Positions 33,689-43,287 of a stretch of DNA of 64,000 nucleotides are shown here, in pieces. Both the position numbers and the translations under genes were made by a program. The stretch is taken from NCBI RefSeq assembly GCF_023822045.1, contig NZ_CP084712.1, positions 2,480,001 through 2,544,000 on the forward strand, in the 5' to 3' direction. Position 1 is the first letter of the stretch. Each line of letters starts with the position of its first letter. The notes under the pieces are model-generated. The model ran no database searches. It worked only from the letters and a program-made list of their open reading frames with translations, and was not told where the DNA came from. The DNA comes from Sphingopyxis sp. USTB-05 (GTDB lineage: Bacteria; Pseudomonadota; Alphaproteobacteria; Sphingomonadales; Sphingomonadaceae).

Positions 33689-35296
33689 TTATTTCTTGGC
33701 GGCTGCCTTCTTGGCCGGAGCCTTCTTTTCGGCGGGCTTGTCTTCGGCGGCCTTCGCCGGAGCAGCCTTCTTCGCCGCAGCCGGCTTTTCTTCCGCCTTG
33801 GCTTCAGCCTTCTTGGCCGGCGCCTTCTTGGCGGGAGCTTCCTCGGCCTTGGCCTCTTCCTTCACCGCGTCCTTCTTGGCAGCCGGCTTCTTTGCGGCGG
33901 CCTTTTTGGCGGGCTTGTGGTCGTGATCATGGTCGTGGCCGCAACCCGGGCCATGGACATGGCCGTCGTCATCGGCTTCGATCGCGGCTTCGATCTCTTC
34001 GCGCGTCACTTCGCGGTCGCTGATCTCGGCCTTTTCGAACAGGAAGTCGACGACCTTGTCTTCATACAGCGGGGCGCGGATCTGCGCTGCGGCGAGCGCG
34101 TCCTGCTGGACATATTCGACGAAGCGCTGACGATCTTCGGGGCGATATTGCTGCGCCGCCTGCATGACGAGGCGCTGCATTTCCTGCTGCGAGACCTGCA
34201 CGCCGTGCGCCTGACCGATTTCCGACAGGAGCAGGCCAAGGCGGACGCGGCGGACCGCGATCGAGCGATAATCGTCGCGGTCGTTCTCGAGTTCGGCCTT
34301 CGCCGCTTCGGGATCTTCCTCGTGGCTCGCTTCATGCTCGAGCTGCTGCCAGATCTGGTTGAACTCGGCCTCGACCATCGTCGGCGGCACGTCGAAATCG
34401 TGGCTGGCTGCGAGCTGGTCGAGCAGCTTACGCTTCATATAGGTGCGCGTCAGGCCGTTCAGTTCCTGCTCGACCTGATCCTTCATCAGCTCTTTCAGCT
34501 TGTCGAGACTTTCAAGGCCGAGCGTCTTCGCGAATTCGTCGTCGATCTTCGACGCCGCCGGAACCTTCACTTCCTTGACCGTCACGGCGAATTCGGCGGG
34601 CTGGCCCTTGAGGTCCGCGACCGGATATTCGTCCGGGAACGTCACCTTCAGCACCTTTTCGTCGCCGACCTTGACGCCAACGAGCTGGTCTTCAAAGCCC
34701 GGGATGAGCTGGCCCGAACCGATTTCGACCGCCATGTCCTCACCCGTGCCGCCGTCGAAGGCGACGCCGTCGACGCTGCCGGCGAAGTCGATGATAACCT
34801 GGTCGCCCTGGGCGGCCTTCTTGGTCTTCGGCGCTTCTTCGAAGCGCTTCATCTGCGCGGCGAATTCCTCGATCTTGGCCATCACGGCCTTGTCGTCGGC
34901 GGGAACTGTCAGGCGTTCGAGCTTCAGGCCTTCGATCGACGGCGCCTTGATTTCCGGCAGCACTTCGAGGCTGACGGTCAGTTCGGCGTCCTTGCCGGCT
35001 TCATAGCCTTCGTCGAGCGACACGGCGGGCTGCAGCGCGGGGCGAAGCTTTTCCTTCGTCATCAGGTCGCGCACGCCGGCGTCGATCGCCTTGTTCAGCG
35101 CGTCGGCCGACAGCGCCGGGCCGTGCATCTTGCGGATCAGGTTCGGCGGAACCTTGCCGGGGCGAAAGCCGGGCATGCGGACGGTCGGGGCGATGCTCTT
35201 CACCTCGTCGTCGACGCGCGCGTCGATATCCTTGGCGGTGATGGTCACGCGATATTCGCGCTTCAGGCCTTCGTTCAGCGTTTCGACGGTCTTCAT
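33689..35296 (-). CDS. tig: Trigger factor with a long His- and Lys/Ala-rich C-terminal tail
   Basis: This ribosome-bound chaperone and peptidyl-prolyl isomerase is 535 residues. It has the N-terminal ribosome-binding domain with signature GFRPGKVPPNLIRK near residue 44. The FKBP-type isomerase domain lies near 155-245 (GDQVIIDFAGSVDGVAFDGG, LIPGFEDQLVGVKVGDEK), followed by the C-terminal chaperone arms. After about residue 435 comes an unusual tail: a histidine cluster (HVHGPGCGHDHDHDHK) and then about 80 residues of Lys/Ala/Pro/Glu repeats (PAKKAAAKK type). The standard protein is about 430-450 residues. The ATG at 35296 lies inside a longer frame that runs into tRNA-Leu. Confidence 0.93.
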   Translation of the reverse strand: MKTVETLNEGLKREYRVTITAKDIDARVDDEVKSIAPTVRMPGFRPGKVPPNLIRKMHGPALSADALNKAIDAGVRDLMTKEKLRPALQPAVSLDEGYEAGKDAELTVSLEVLPEIKAPSIEGLKLERLTVPADDKAVMAKIEEFAAQMKRFEEAPKTKKAAQGDQVIIDFAGSVDGVAFDGGTGEDMAVEIGSGQLIPGFEDQLVGVKVGDEKVLKVTFPDEYPVADLKGQPAEFAVTVKEVKVPAASKIDDEFAKTLGLESLDKLKELMKDQVEQELNGLTRTYMKRKLLDQLAASHDFDVPPTMVEAEFNQIWQQLEHEASHEEDPEAAKAELENDRDDYRSIAVRRVRLGLLLSEIGQAHGVQVSQQEMQRLVMQAAQQYRPEDRQRFVEYVQQDALAAAQIRAPLYEDKVVDFLFEKAEISDREVTREEIEAAIEADDDGHVHGPGCGHDHDHDHKPAKKAAAKKPAAKKDAVKEEAKAEEAPAKKAPAKKAEAKAEEKPAAAKKAAPAKAAEDKPAEKKAPAKKAAAKK

Positions 35297-35383
35297 TGCC
35301 TTGGTCTTATCCTTGCTCAAAATCTCGTATCGAACCCCGCCAGCGCGGCGGAGTTCCCTGTAATCCCGGCCTGCATTGCAGAT

Positions 35384-35468
35384 TGGTGCGGGCGAAGGGA
35401 CTCGAACCCCCACATCTTGCGATACTGGTACCTAAAACCAGCGCGTCTACCAATTCCGCCACGCCCGC
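35384..35468 (-). tRNA. tRNA-Leu (anticodon TAG)
   Basis: On the minus strand the acceptor GCGGGCG pairs with CGCCCGC. The anticodon arm CTGGT-TTTAGGT-ACCAG gives anticodon TAG. A long variable arm marks a class II tRNA, the T-loop is GTTCGAGTC, and CCA is encoded. It lies 87 bp upstream of the trigger factor gene on the same strand. Confidence 0.95.
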
Positions 35469-35580
35469 AGGTGCTTTTGGCCGGGTGCACGAAGTCGCGC
35501 GCTGCCGCGCACGCCCGTGCGGGCCGCGCGGGGCTATAGCAGACGCGTCGCCGAGGGCAAGGGCGGAAAGCCGCCCCGTT

Positions 35581-35621
35581 CCGCTGGCGGAACATGCTTG
35601 GTACCCGCTGGCGGAACATGC
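35581..35621. repeat. 17 bp direct repeat containing GGAAC
   Basis: CCGCTGGCGGAACATGC occurs at 35581-35597 and again at 35605-35621, a 24 bp period. Each copy includes the palindrome TCCGC/GCGGA or a shortened form and a GGAAC. The second copy supplies the -35 of the stress-type promoter described next. Confidence 0.7.
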
Positions 35622-35637
35622 ACCGCGCCCGTTCGTT
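35613..35637 (+). promoter_or_regulatory. EcfG-type general stress promoter of the proline-rich small gene
   Basis: GGAAC at 35613-35617, 16 bases, then CGTT at 35634-35637, an exact match to the alphaproteobacterial EcfG promoter pattern GGAAC-N16/17-CGTT. Transcription would begin near 35644, just before the ribosome site AAGGAG and ATG at 35660. Confidence 0.6.
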
Positions 35638-35659
35638 GGTTAACTCAAGGAGAGTGACA

Positions 35660-35857
35660 ATGACCAACGCAGCCGACCCGCTTCCCAAGCCGAAGCCCGA
35701 CACGATCGAACCTCAAGCGCCGCCCGAACAGCCGGTGCAGCCGACCCCGGTCGAGGACCCGGCCGGCCAGCCGACCGAAATCCCCGGCCGCCCCGGCGGC
35801 GGCGACATCGACCAACCCGGCCGCGGGCCCGACGAAGTCCCACCGCAAGAGATTTGA
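35660..35857 (+). CDS. Small proline-rich protein, probably stress induced
   Basis: This 65-residue protein is rich in Pro, Asp, Glu and Gln (PKPKPDTIEPQAPPEQPVQP..GRGPDEVPPQEI), so probably unfolded in solution. It has no signal peptide or membrane segment. The ATG at 35660 has CAAGGAGAG upstream and an EcfG-type promoter just before it. It is too small and too low in complexity to name a function, but the regulation suggests a role in general stress. Confidence 0.65.
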   Translation: MTNAADPLPKPKPDTIEPQAPPEQPVQPTPVEDPAGQPTEIPGRPGGGDIDQPGRGPDEVPPQEI

Positions 35858-35864
35858 CCTTATC

Positions 35865-35941
35865 CGTCATTGCGAGCGTAGCGAAGCAATCCACAGCAGG
35901 CGCCAACCGCACTGGATTGCTTCGCTACGCTCGCAATGACG
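35865..35941. repeat. Chromosomal inverted repeat, CGTCATTGCG family, copy 2
   Basis: CGTCATTGCGAGCGTAGCGA with its reverse complement CGCTACGCTCGCAATGACG around a short centre. It lies just after the proline-rich gene and may terminate it. Confidence 0.8.
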
Positions 35942-36010
35942 ATGGGTTGCATATGCAGACTTGACCTCACCCCGCCGAAATCGCCACGATGTGCCGCAGG
36001 GGAGAGAAAT

Positions 36011-37693
36011 ATGAAAATCGCCGCCGCCATCGCGCTGCTCTTGGCAACCACCACAGCCGCCATGGCGCAAGAGACAACTCTTTACCGCGGCGGCCCCATT
36101 ATCACGATGGATGGCGACGCGCCGCAGACAGTCGAGGCGGTCGTCACCACCGGCGACCGCATTACCTTCGCCGGCCCGGAGAAACAGGCGCGCAAAGCCG
36201 CGGGTAAAGACGCGGCGATCCGCGATCTCAAGGGCGCAACCCTGCTCCCCGGCTTCATCGATGCCCATTCGCACTTCACCGTCGCCACGATGAGCGCGGG
36301 CGGTCTGGACCTCCGCGACAAATCGCTGGGCCCGATTCCTGACATCGCTGGCGTTTCGGCAGCGATCCGCAATCATCTCGCCCGCACCCCAGCCGCCCCC
36401 GGCCGCTGGGCCACCGTGTGGCAGTTCGATCACGAGACGCTCGCCGAAAAACGCTACATCACGCGCGCCGAACTCGACGCGCTGGCGCCCGACCGCCCGC
36501 TCGTCGTGCTCCACGTCTCGCTTCACGGCGCCGTCGCGAACAGCGCGGCGCTGAAAGCCGCCGGGATCGACGAAAGCACGCCCGTCCCGCCCGGCGGCAT
36601 GATCCTGCGCGACGACGCCGGCAAGCTCAACGGCGTCCTCCTCGAAAAGGCGATGTTCCTGATGCTCGCCAAGATGCCGCAGCCGACGGCGGAGCAAAAG
36701 CTTGCCGCCCTCGACGCGGCACAGAATGCCTATTTTGCCGAGGGCTATACGCATGCGCAGGACGGCGCGACCCTGCCCCCCGACGTCGCGTTCCTCACCT
36801 CTGCGGCCGCACGCGAAAGGCTCAAGATCGACCTTGCTTTGCTCCCCTTCTCGACCGGGCTCGACGGCCTGCTCGCCCAGCCCGAGCTTAAATTCGGCAG
36901 CTACCAGGGCCATGTCAAACTACAGGGGATCAAATTCGTCCTCGACGGGTCGGTGCAGTCGCGCACCGGATTTTTCACCCGCGACTACAAGCGCGGCAGC
37001 CCCGAAGGGCATCACCCCTGGCACGGCGAACCCGTCCTCTCCGAAGCCGAGTTCATCGCGCAGGCAAGGAAAGTCCATGACCGCGGTTGGCAACTGTTCG
37101 TCCACGCCAATGGCGACGCCGCGATCGACATGGCGATCAAGGGCTTCGACGCGCTCGGGATCAAGGCGGCGGACGACCGCCGCCCGATCGTCATCCATTC
37201 GCAATTCCAGCGCCGCGACCAACTCGCCGCCTATAAACGGATCGGCGTCGGCCCCGCCTATTTCTCGAACCACACATGGTATTGGGCCGATGTCCACCGC
37301 ACCAACTTCCCCGCGGAAGTCGTCGATTTCATCAGCCCCTTTCGCTCGGCCCGCGCCGCGGGCCTGATACCTTCGAACCACAGTGACTACAGCGTCACCC
37401 CGCTCGACACGCGTTTCATGCTCTGGACCTCGATGGCACGCACCTCGCCCACCGGCGTCGTGAGCGGCCCCAGCGAACGCCTTACCGCCTATCAGGCACT
37501 ACAGGCGCTCACCACCGGCCCCGCTTGGCAGGCGTTCGAGGAAGATCGCAAGGGCCGCATCAAGCCCGGCCTGCTCGCCGATTTCGTCATTCTCGACCGC
37601 AATCCGCTGACAACGCCGGTCGACGGGATCAAGGACATCCAGGTCCGCGAAACGATCAAGGAAGGCCGCAGCGTCTGGCGCGCAAACTTCTGA
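36011..37693 (+). CDS. Exported amidohydrolase family 3 protein (YtcJ-like)
   Basis: This 560-residue metal-dependent hydrolase has a signal peptide ending near TTAAMAQ at residue 20. Metal-binding residues are visible in LLPGFIDAHSHF (His-x-His), in LFVHANGDAAID and VIHSQFQRRDQL, and in PSNHSDYSVTPLDTRF near the C-terminal Asp. LLADFVILDRNPLTT is the usual final segment. Substrates of this family are mostly unknown amides or carbamates. The signal peptide places it in the periplasm. ATG 36011 follows GGAGAG. Confidence 0.85.
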   Translation: MKIAAAIALLLATTTAAMAQETTLYRGGPIITMDGDAPQTVEAVVTTGDRITFAGPEKQARKAAGKDAAIRDLKGATLLPGFIDAHSHFTVATMSAGGLDLRDKSLGPIPDIAGVSAAIRNHLARTPAAPGRWATVWQFDHETLAEKRYITRAELDALAPDRPLVVLHVSLHGAVANSAALKAAGIDESTPVPPGGMILRDDAGKLNGVLLEKAMFLMLAKMPQPTAEQKLAALDAAQNAYFAEGYTHAQDGATLPPDVAFLTSAAARERLKIDLALLPFSTGLDGLLAQPELKFGSYQGHVKLQGIKFVLDGSVQSRTGFFTRDYKRGSPEGHHPWHGEPVLSEAEFIAQARKVHDRGWQLFVHANGDAAIDMAIKGFDALGIKAADDRRPIVIHSQFQRRDQLAAYKRIGVGPAYFSNHTWYWADVHRTNFPAEVVDFISPFRSARAAGLIPSNHSDYSVTPLDTRFMLWTSMARTSPTGVVSGPSERLTAYQALQALTTGPAWQAFEEDRKGRIKPGLLADFVILDRNPLTTPVDGIKDIQVRETIKEGRSVWRANF

Positions 37694-37746
37694 CACGATA
37701 TCATCACATTGGCGGGGTTATCTCGGCAGCAACAGGAGTCTTCGTC

Positions 37747-38514
37747 ATGCGTCATGGTTTCGCTCTTCTCCTCTTCACCGCCGCGCTCCCCGCGCCGGCC
37801 TTCGCCCAACCGGCGGCCGATGTCGCAGACCTCGCCGGCGCTCGCGCGGCAGGCGACGAAACGCAACTGCTCGCGCGGGGTTATGTTTCGCGCCGCTCCA
37901 CCACCGTCGGCGAACAAAGATATAGCTTCTGGTGGAACCAGCGCCTTGGCCGCTGCCTCTCGGTCTCCACGGTCGACGGCCGCTATGGCGCGCTGATCTC
38001 CGTGCCCACCGAAAATTGCGACAATGGCCCGGCACGTGACGCCTATCCGACGGAACAGCATTCCTATGACCGCCCGGCAGAATCCGGTTACGCCGATCCC
38101 GGCTCGCTTGTCCTTGTTTGCTATGGCGCGGGCACCCGCCCGACCGTCACCACCAAGCCGACCTATAAATGGAACCCGTGGAACCATAAGTGGGAATGGA
38201 GCAACGAGGTCGGCAACAGCGCGCAGGGCTTCAACAGCGACGTCCAGATCGAACTTTACGGCGATCAGGGCCGCATCCATCTGGGCCCAAAGCTCGTCGC
38301 GCCGATACATAGCGGCGACGATCATGGCTGGTGGGATCTCGACAATCTGGTCGTCACTGCCGACCGCATCACCGCCAGCTATCGGATCAACGGGCTGAAC
38401 AAGCCGAAACTGACGGTCGATCGCCGTTCGGGCCGCATCACGATCGACGCGATCACCAATTTCTCGGGCCAGTGCGACGCTGGCGACTGGGCCGCCGGGC
38501 AGCGGCGCTTCTAG
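37747..38514 (+). CDS. Exported hypothetical protein, 255 residues
   Basis: The signal peptide (MRHGFALLLFTAALPAPAFA) is followed by a beta-rich, aromatic protein (YSFWWNQRLGRCLSVSTVDGRYG, WNPWNHKWEWSNEVGNSAQGFNSDVQIELYG). I do not recognise a named domain; the middle resembles secreted DUF proteins of sphingomonads. The ATG has AGGAG 9 bases upstream. Its stop overlaps the end of the next, convergent gene by 4 bp. Confidence 0.7.
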   Translation: MRHGFALLLFTAALPAPAFAQPAADVADLAGARAAGDETQLLARGYVSRRSTTVGEQRYSFWWNQRLGRCLSVSTVDGRYGALISVPTENCDNGPARDAYPTEQHSYDRPAESGYADPGSLVLVCYGAGTRPTVTTKPTYKWNPWNHKWEWSNEVGNSAQGFNSDVQIELYGDQGRIHLGPKLVAPIHSGDDHGWWDLDNLVVTADRITASYRINGLNKPKLTVDRRSGRITIDAITNFSGQCDAGDWAAGQRRF

Positions 38515-39851
38515 GGGGCGGCGCGCGCCGCCGCGACGCTGTCGAGCATCGCTTTCAGCGCCGGCGCATCATACCAACGCCCGCCCGCCATCACCCCCAG
38601 CGGCGCCCGTAAGGTCGCGGGCTTTTCGAGCGGGTTCTCCGCCACCAGCAACAGGGCGGCGCGATAGCCCGGCGCGATCACGCCGAACTTCGCGGCACCC
38701 GGCACCGTCTTCGCGATAAACTCGCCGGGCGTGCGCGTCGCCGCCGACAGCGCCTGCCACGGTGTCAGCCCCGCCGTCAGCATCGCGTCGATCTCGTCAT
38801 GCAGCGCGAACCCCGGCACCAGTCCGGGAATCGACGGCGCATCGCCCCCGGCGATCAGCGGCACGCCCGCGTTGGCCATCGCCTTCACGAAACGCCCCTC
38901 GAACGCCACTCGTCTGGACAGGTCGACCGTCTTTTTCTGATAACCCGACCGGGCCCAATCGATACGGTCGCCCGGCGACAGATAGCGCGCCTCGGGCGCG
39001 GCGAGATACGCCTTCACCACCTCAGGCTTGCCGAATTGCGCCGCGATCGTGCGATAGGTGAAGAGGTCGGACGTCACGAACGTCCCGCGCGCCTTCACCA
39101 AGGCGATCGCATCGGCGATCCGCGCATCGGCGGGCGGTGCCTGCTGGTCGTCGGCGGGCGGCTGGGGAAAGAAGCCGTAAAAAAACTCCTCGACATGCGC
39201 GACCATCGCCTGCCCTGCCGAAAGCTGCTTCGCCAGACCGACCGCGGCGACATTATGCCCGACGATTCCGATGCCCTGCGCCTTGGCTTCCTTTGCCAGT
39301 GCTGCAAACGCCTCGGCCGACAAATTGGTATAGACTTTCAAGAAGCTATAGCCGTTCGACTTGGCAATCCCGACGATCGCGCGCGCATCGGTCGGCGTCT
39401 TGATCACCAGATGCCCATATTGCGGGTCGCCATCGACCGCGAGCGCGGTAAATATCTGCGGCCCCGGCACCTCGCCCTTGTTCACCGCGATCCGCGTCCG
39501 CCCGGCAAACGCGTTGGTCGCCTCGCCCATGTTTAGCATCGTCGTCACGCCATTGGCGAGCAGCAGCGACAGATCGTCGCGGCTCGTCACATGATTGTGC
39601 ATGTCGGCAAGCCCGGGCACCAGCCAGGCGCCCTTGCCGTCCACCACCGGCGTTCCGGCGGGCAGCTTCGCCATGATCCCGATGCTCGCGATCACGCCGT
39701 CGGTGACGATCACCGTCGTCCGCGGGATCACGCGTTCGCGGTCCATCGGCACGACGTTGACGTCGGTAAAGACAATCGTCTCCGCCCGCGCGAGCCCCGC
39801 GCAGGCGATTAGCAGCCAGAAGGTCAGGAGCGCGCGAAGAGCCGCGCGCAT
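38511..39851 (-). CDS. Exported amidohydrolase, imidazolonepropionase/prolidase-like
   Basis: This 446-residue protein has a signal peptide (LTFWLLIACAGLARA). Metal sites are visible in PGLADMHNHV (His-x-His), IVGHNVAAVG, AMVAHVEEFF and IAGGDAPSIPG with its Asp. It matches the amidohydrolase family that includes Xaa-Pro and Xaa-Arg dipeptidases; a peptide-like substrate is possible but not shown. Only 2 bp separate its start from the gatB stop, so it may be co-transcribed with gatCAB. Confidence 0.83.
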   Translation of the reverse strand: MRAALRALLTFWLLIACAGLARAETIVFTDVNVVPMDRERVIPRTTVIVTDGVIASIGIMAKLPAGTPVVDGKGAWLVPGLADMHNHVTSRDDLSLLLANGVTTMLNMGEATNAFAGRTRIAVNKGEVPGPQIFTALAVDGDPQYGHLVIKTPTDARAIVGIAKSNGYSFLKVYTNLSAEAFAALAKEAKAQGIGIVGHNVAAVGLAKQLSAGQAMVAHVEEFFYGFFPQPPADDQQAPPADARIADAIALVKARGTFVTSDLFTYRTIAAQFGKPEVVKAYLAAPEARYLSPGDRIDWARSGYQKKTVDLSRRVAFEGRFVKAMANAGVPLIAGGDAPSIPGLVPGFALHDEIDAMLTAGLTPWQALSAATRTPGEFIAKTVPGAAKFGVIAPGYRAALLLVAENPLEKPATLRAPLGVMAGGRWYDAPALKAMLDSVAAARAAP

Positions 39852-39853
39852 CC

Positions 39854-41320
39854 TCAGCCCAGCGCCTTCTTCAGAAGCTCGTTCACGACCTGCGGGTTCG
39901 CCTTGCCCTGCATTGCCTTCATCGTCTGGCCGACGAAGAAGCCGAACAACGCCTCTTTGCCGCCCTTATACTGCTCGACCTTGTCGGCATTGGCGGCCAG
40001 GATTTTGGCGATTTCAGCCTCGATCGCGCCGGTGTCGCTCGTCTGCTTCAGGCCGTCGCGCTCGACGATCACGCCTGCGGCGTCACCGCTTTCCAGCATC
40101 TTCTCGAACACCTGCTTGGCGATCGTGCCCGAAATCGTACCATCAGCGACAAGGCCAAGCAGTTCGGCGGCATGCTCGGGCGAAACCGGCGAGTCCGAAA
40201 TGTCGCGGCCCAAACGGTTGAGGGCGCCGAACAATTCGCTCGTCACCCAATTTGCCGCCGCCACGGGCTTCACGCCCGCTTCGAGCAGCGTGTCGAACCA
40301 GCGCGCCGCCTCGACCTCGGCGGTCAGCACGTCGGCGTTATAGGCCGAAATGCCTTCGCTCAGATAACGCGTACGCTTGGCGTCGGGCAGCTCGGGCAGG
40401 CTCGCTCGGCATTCGTCGAGGAATGCATCGTCCAGCTCAAGCGGCAGCAGGTCGGGATCGGGGAAATAGCGGTAATCATGCGCATCTTCCTTCGACCGCA
40501 TCGAACGCGTCTCGTTGCGGTCGGGGTCGTAAAGCCGCGTTTCCTGCACCACCGTGCCGCCGCCTTCGATCAGTTCGACCTGACGCTTCGCCTCGCCCTC
40601 GATCACCGCCATGACGAAGCGCACCGAATTGACATTCTTCGTCTCGGTGCGCGTCCCGAACTCATCGCCCGGCTTGCGGACCGACACGTTCACGTCGGCG
40701 CGCATCGAGCCTTCTTCCATATTGCCGTCGCACGATCCGACATAGCGCAGGATCGAACGCAGCTTGCGCACATAGGCCCCCGCTTCGGCCGGCGAGCGCA
40801 TGTCGGGGCGCGAGACGATCTCCATCAGCGCGACACCCGAACGGTTGAGGTCGACGTAGGACATCGTTGGATGCTGGTCGTGCATCAGCTTGCCCGCGTC
40901 CTGCTCGACATGGATTCGCTCGATCCCGATGCGCTTGGGCTCCGGAATGCCCGCCTTCTCATCTTCCTCGATCATCAGCGAGCCTTCGCCGACAAGCGGA
41001 TGATAAAGCTGTGAAATCTGGTAACCCTGCGGCAGATCGGCATAGAAATAATTCTTGCGGTCGAACCGCGACCATTTGTTGATCTGTGCCTCGATCGCCA
41101 TGCCCGTGCGCACCGCCTGGCGGATGCACTCACGGTTCGGCACCGGCAGCATGCCGGGCATCGCGGCGTCGACCAGCGACACCTGCGTATTGGGTTCCGC
41201 CCCGAACGCCGTAGCGGCGCCAGAGAACAGCTTGGCGTTGGAGGTGACCTGCGCATGGACCTCTAGGCCGATCACGACCTCCCACTCGCCGGTTTCGCCC
41301 TTGATGCGATAATCGCTCAT
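39854..41320 (-). CDS. gatB: Asp-tRNA(Asn)/Glu-tRNA(Gln) amidotransferase subunit B
   Basis: This 488-residue subunit recognises misacylated Glu-tRNA(Gln) or Asp-tRNA(Asn) and activates it with ATP. Seen are the N-terminal [13 protein letters not shown] and NREC, the central [12 protein letters not shown], and the C-terminal YqeY-like tail domain. It ends a gatC-gatA-gatB operon. The start at 41320 gives the family length; the upstream frame is rejected. Confidence 0.95.
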   Translation of the reverse strand: MSDYRIKGETGEWEVVIGLEVHAQVTSNAKLFSGAATAFGAEPNTQVSLVDAAMPGMLPVPNRECIRQAVRTGMAIEAQINKWSRFDRKNYFYADLPQGYQISQLYHPLVGEGSLMIEEDEKAGIPEPKRIGIERIHVEQDAGKLMHDQHPTMSYVDLNRSGVALMEIVSRPDMRSPAEAGAYVRKLRSILRYVGSCDGNMEEGSMRADVNVSVRKPGDEFGTRTETKNVNSVRFVMAVIEGEAKRQVELIEGGGTVVQETRLYDPDRNETRSMRSKEDAHDYRYFPDPDLLPLELDDAFLDECRASLPELPDAKRTRYLSEGISAYNADVLTAEVEAARWFDTLLEAGVKPVAAANWVTSELFGALNRLGRDISDSPVSPEHAAELLGLVADGTISGTIAKQVFEKMLESGDAAGVIVERDGLKQTSDTGAIEAEIAKILAANADKVEQYKGGKEALFGFFVGQTMKAMQGKANPQVVNELLKKALG

Positions 41321-41321
41321 C

Positions 41322-42803
41322 TTACCACCACTTCTCGGCGCGCGCCGTAAAGCCCGCGCGCTCTTCAATAGCCAGCCCGGCGTTCAGCACGCCCTGCTCG
41401 TCAAATGCCTTGCCGATGATCTGCAGTCCCAGCGGCAGCCCTTCGCGGTTCAGCGCGGCGGGGACCGACATGGCAGGTAGACCCGCGAGGCTCGCGGGCA
41501 CGGCGAACACGTCGTTCAGATACATCGCCAGCGGATCGGCCATCTTTTCGCCCAACCCGAACGCCGCCGACGGCGCGGTCGGCGCCAGGATCACGTCGCA
41601 CACGCCGAACGCCTGTTCGAAATCGCGTGCGATCAGCGTCCTAACCTTCTGTGCCTGCGTGTAATATGCATCGTAGAAGCCGGCCGACAGCACATAGGTG
41701 CCGATCATGATACGGCGCTTGACCTCGGGCCCGAAACCGTCGGCACGCGTCGCGGCGTACATATCCTGCAATCCCGCCCCTTCGGGCAAGTCACGCAGGC
41801 CATAACGCACGCCGTCATAGCGCGCGAGGTTCGACGACGCTTCGGCGGGCGCGATGATATAATAGGCCGGCAGCGCATATTTGGTGTGCGGCAGGCTGAT
41901 CTCGACCACCTCGGCGCCCGCATCCTTCAGCATGGCGATGCCCGCGTCCCACATCGCGTCGATGTCGGGATCGATGCCTTCCAAACGATATTCCTTGGGA
42001 ATACCGACCTTCTTGCCCTTGAGATCGCTCGACAAAGCCGCTTCCCAATTGGGCACAGCCAGGTTCAGGCTTGTCGCATCCTTGGGATCGAAGCCCGCCA
42101 TATTCTCGAGCATGATCGCGCAATCCTTGACGTCGCGCGCCATCGGCCCTGCCTGATCGAGAGAGCTGGCGAACGCCACAATGCCCCAGCGCGAGCAGCG
42201 GCCATAGGTTGGCTTGATCCCCGAAATGCCGACAAAGGCCGCCGGCTGGCGGATCGAGCCGCCAGTGTCGGTGCCCGTCGCCGCGGGGCACAGCCGCGCC
42301 GCGATCGCGGTCGACGAACCGCCCGACGATCCGCCCGGTGCGAGCGCGGCATTGCCGCCGTCCTTGCGCCGCCACGGCGAAATCACATTGCCGAAATAGC
42401 TCGTCTCGTTCGACGACCCCATCGCGAACTGGTCGAGGTTCAGCTTGCCCAGCATCCCCGCGCCCGCGTCCCACAGCTTCGCCGACACCGTCGATTCATA
42501 ACGCGGAACAAAGCCTTCGAGCATGTGGCTCGCCGCCGTCGTCTGGACGCCATTCGTCGCGAACAGGTCCTTCATCCCGATGGGAACGCCCGACAGGGGT
42601 TTCAGCGTGCCCGCGGCGCGATCGGCGTCGGCCTGTTTCGCCGCGCTCAGTGCATGTTCGGGCGTCTCGACGATGAAGGCGTTGAGCGCCTTTGCTCCAG
42701 CAACATTGGCGTTGAACGCCTCGGCAACCTCGACGGCGCTGAAATCGCCCGCGCGGTGACCGTCGCGGATCTCGGCGACGGTCAGATTGGTAAACTCGGT
42801 CAT
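41322..42803 (-). CDS. gatA: Asp-tRNA(Asn)/Glu-tRNA(Gln) amidotransferase subunit A
   Basis: This 493-residue amidase-signature enzyme releases ammonia from glutamine for transfer to the tRNA-bound acid. The Ser-cisSer-Lys triad is visible: Lys in [10 protein letters not shown], the Ser-rich loop [12 protein letters not shown], and the nucleophile Ser in [11 protein letters not shown]. Its ATG shares one base with the gatC stop, and it ends 1 bp before gatB, as expected for coupled subunits. Confidence 0.95.
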   Translation of the reverse strand: MTEFTNLTVAEIRDGHRAGDFSAVEVAEAFNANVAGAKALNAFIVETPEHALSAAKQADADRAAGTLKPLSGVPIGMKDLFATNGVQTTAASHMLEGFVPRYESTVSAKLWDAGAGMLGKLNLDQFAMGSSNETSYFGNVISPWRRKDGGNAALAPGGSSGGSSTAIAARLCPAATGTDTGGSIRQPAAFVGISGIKPTYGRCSRWGIVAFASSLDQAGPMARDVKDCAIMLENMAGFDPKDATSLNLAVPNWEAALSSDLKGKKVGIPKEYRLEGIDPDIDAMWDAGIAMLKDAGAEVVEISLPHTKYALPAYYIIAPAEASSNLARYDGVRYGLRDLPEGAGLQDMYAATRADGFGPEVKRRIMIGTYVLSAGFYDAYYTQAQKVRTLIARDFEQAFGVCDVILAPTAPSAAFGLGEKMADPLAMYLNDVFAVPASLAGLPAMSVPAALNREGLPLGLQIIGKAFDEQGVLNAGLAIEERAGFTARAEKWW

Positions 42804-43105
42804 TATTCGATCACCTTGGGAACGCCGAAAAAGCCATGCTGCGGCGCAGGGGCGTTCGCGAGAATATCGTCGCGGCGGTTGCCGCCGGTCAGCGGGTCGG
42901 CGTCGATCACGTCGTCGCGCAGCCGCAGCACATTCGGGATCACCGCCGTCATCGGCTCGACCCCGGTCACATCGACCTCGCCGAGTTGCTCGACCCAGCC
43001 CAATATGCCGTTCAATTCGCCTTCCATCGCGGCGGCTTCGGCATCGCTGATGGCGATGCGCGCCAGCGACGCGATTTTCCTTACTGTTGCCTGATCGATT
43101 GCCAT
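42803..43105 (-). CDS. gatC: Asp-tRNA(Asn)/Glu-tRNA(Gln) amidotransferase subunit C
   Basis: This 100-residue small subunit wraps around GatA and stabilises the complex with GatB. The pattern [34 protein letters not shown] and [16 protein letters not shown] is typical. It is the first gene of the operon, and an inverted repeat lies upstream. Confidence 0.93.
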   Translation of the reverse strand: MAIDQATVRKIASLARIAISDAEAAAMEGELNGILGWVEQLGEVDVTGVEPMTAVIPNVLRLRDDVIDADPLTGGNRRDDILANAPAPQHGFFGVPKVIE

Positions 43106-43193
43106 GATCGCCCTAACTTTAACGAAGCCGCGCCGCTAGCATCCCGCCCCGCGCGCTTCAAGGTGCGGCTAGTAGAACTGCCCCAAAAACCTT

Positions 43194-43260
43194 CGTCATT
43201 GCCGCGAAAGCGGGAACCCAGAGCGTGGCAAACTGGGTTCCCGCTTTCGCGGCAATGACG
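43194..43260. repeat. Chromosomal inverted repeat, CGTCATTGCCGCGAAAG family
   Basis: CGTCATTGCCGCGAAAGCGG, then GGAACCCA, is mirrored by TGGGTTCCCGCTTTCGCGGC AATGACG around a 13 bp centre, giving arms of about 27 bp. It lies between gatC and the DUF4153 gene, both on the minus strand, and may terminate the latter. Confidence 0.8.
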
Positions 43261-43287
43261 AGGTGAAGAATTGCTCGCGCGGGCTAA

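Noticed and set aside
33683..35539. 618-codon plus-strand frame opposite trigger factor
   Set aside because: It is a shadow of the high-GC trigger factor gene, with no motifs and crossing tRNA-Leu.
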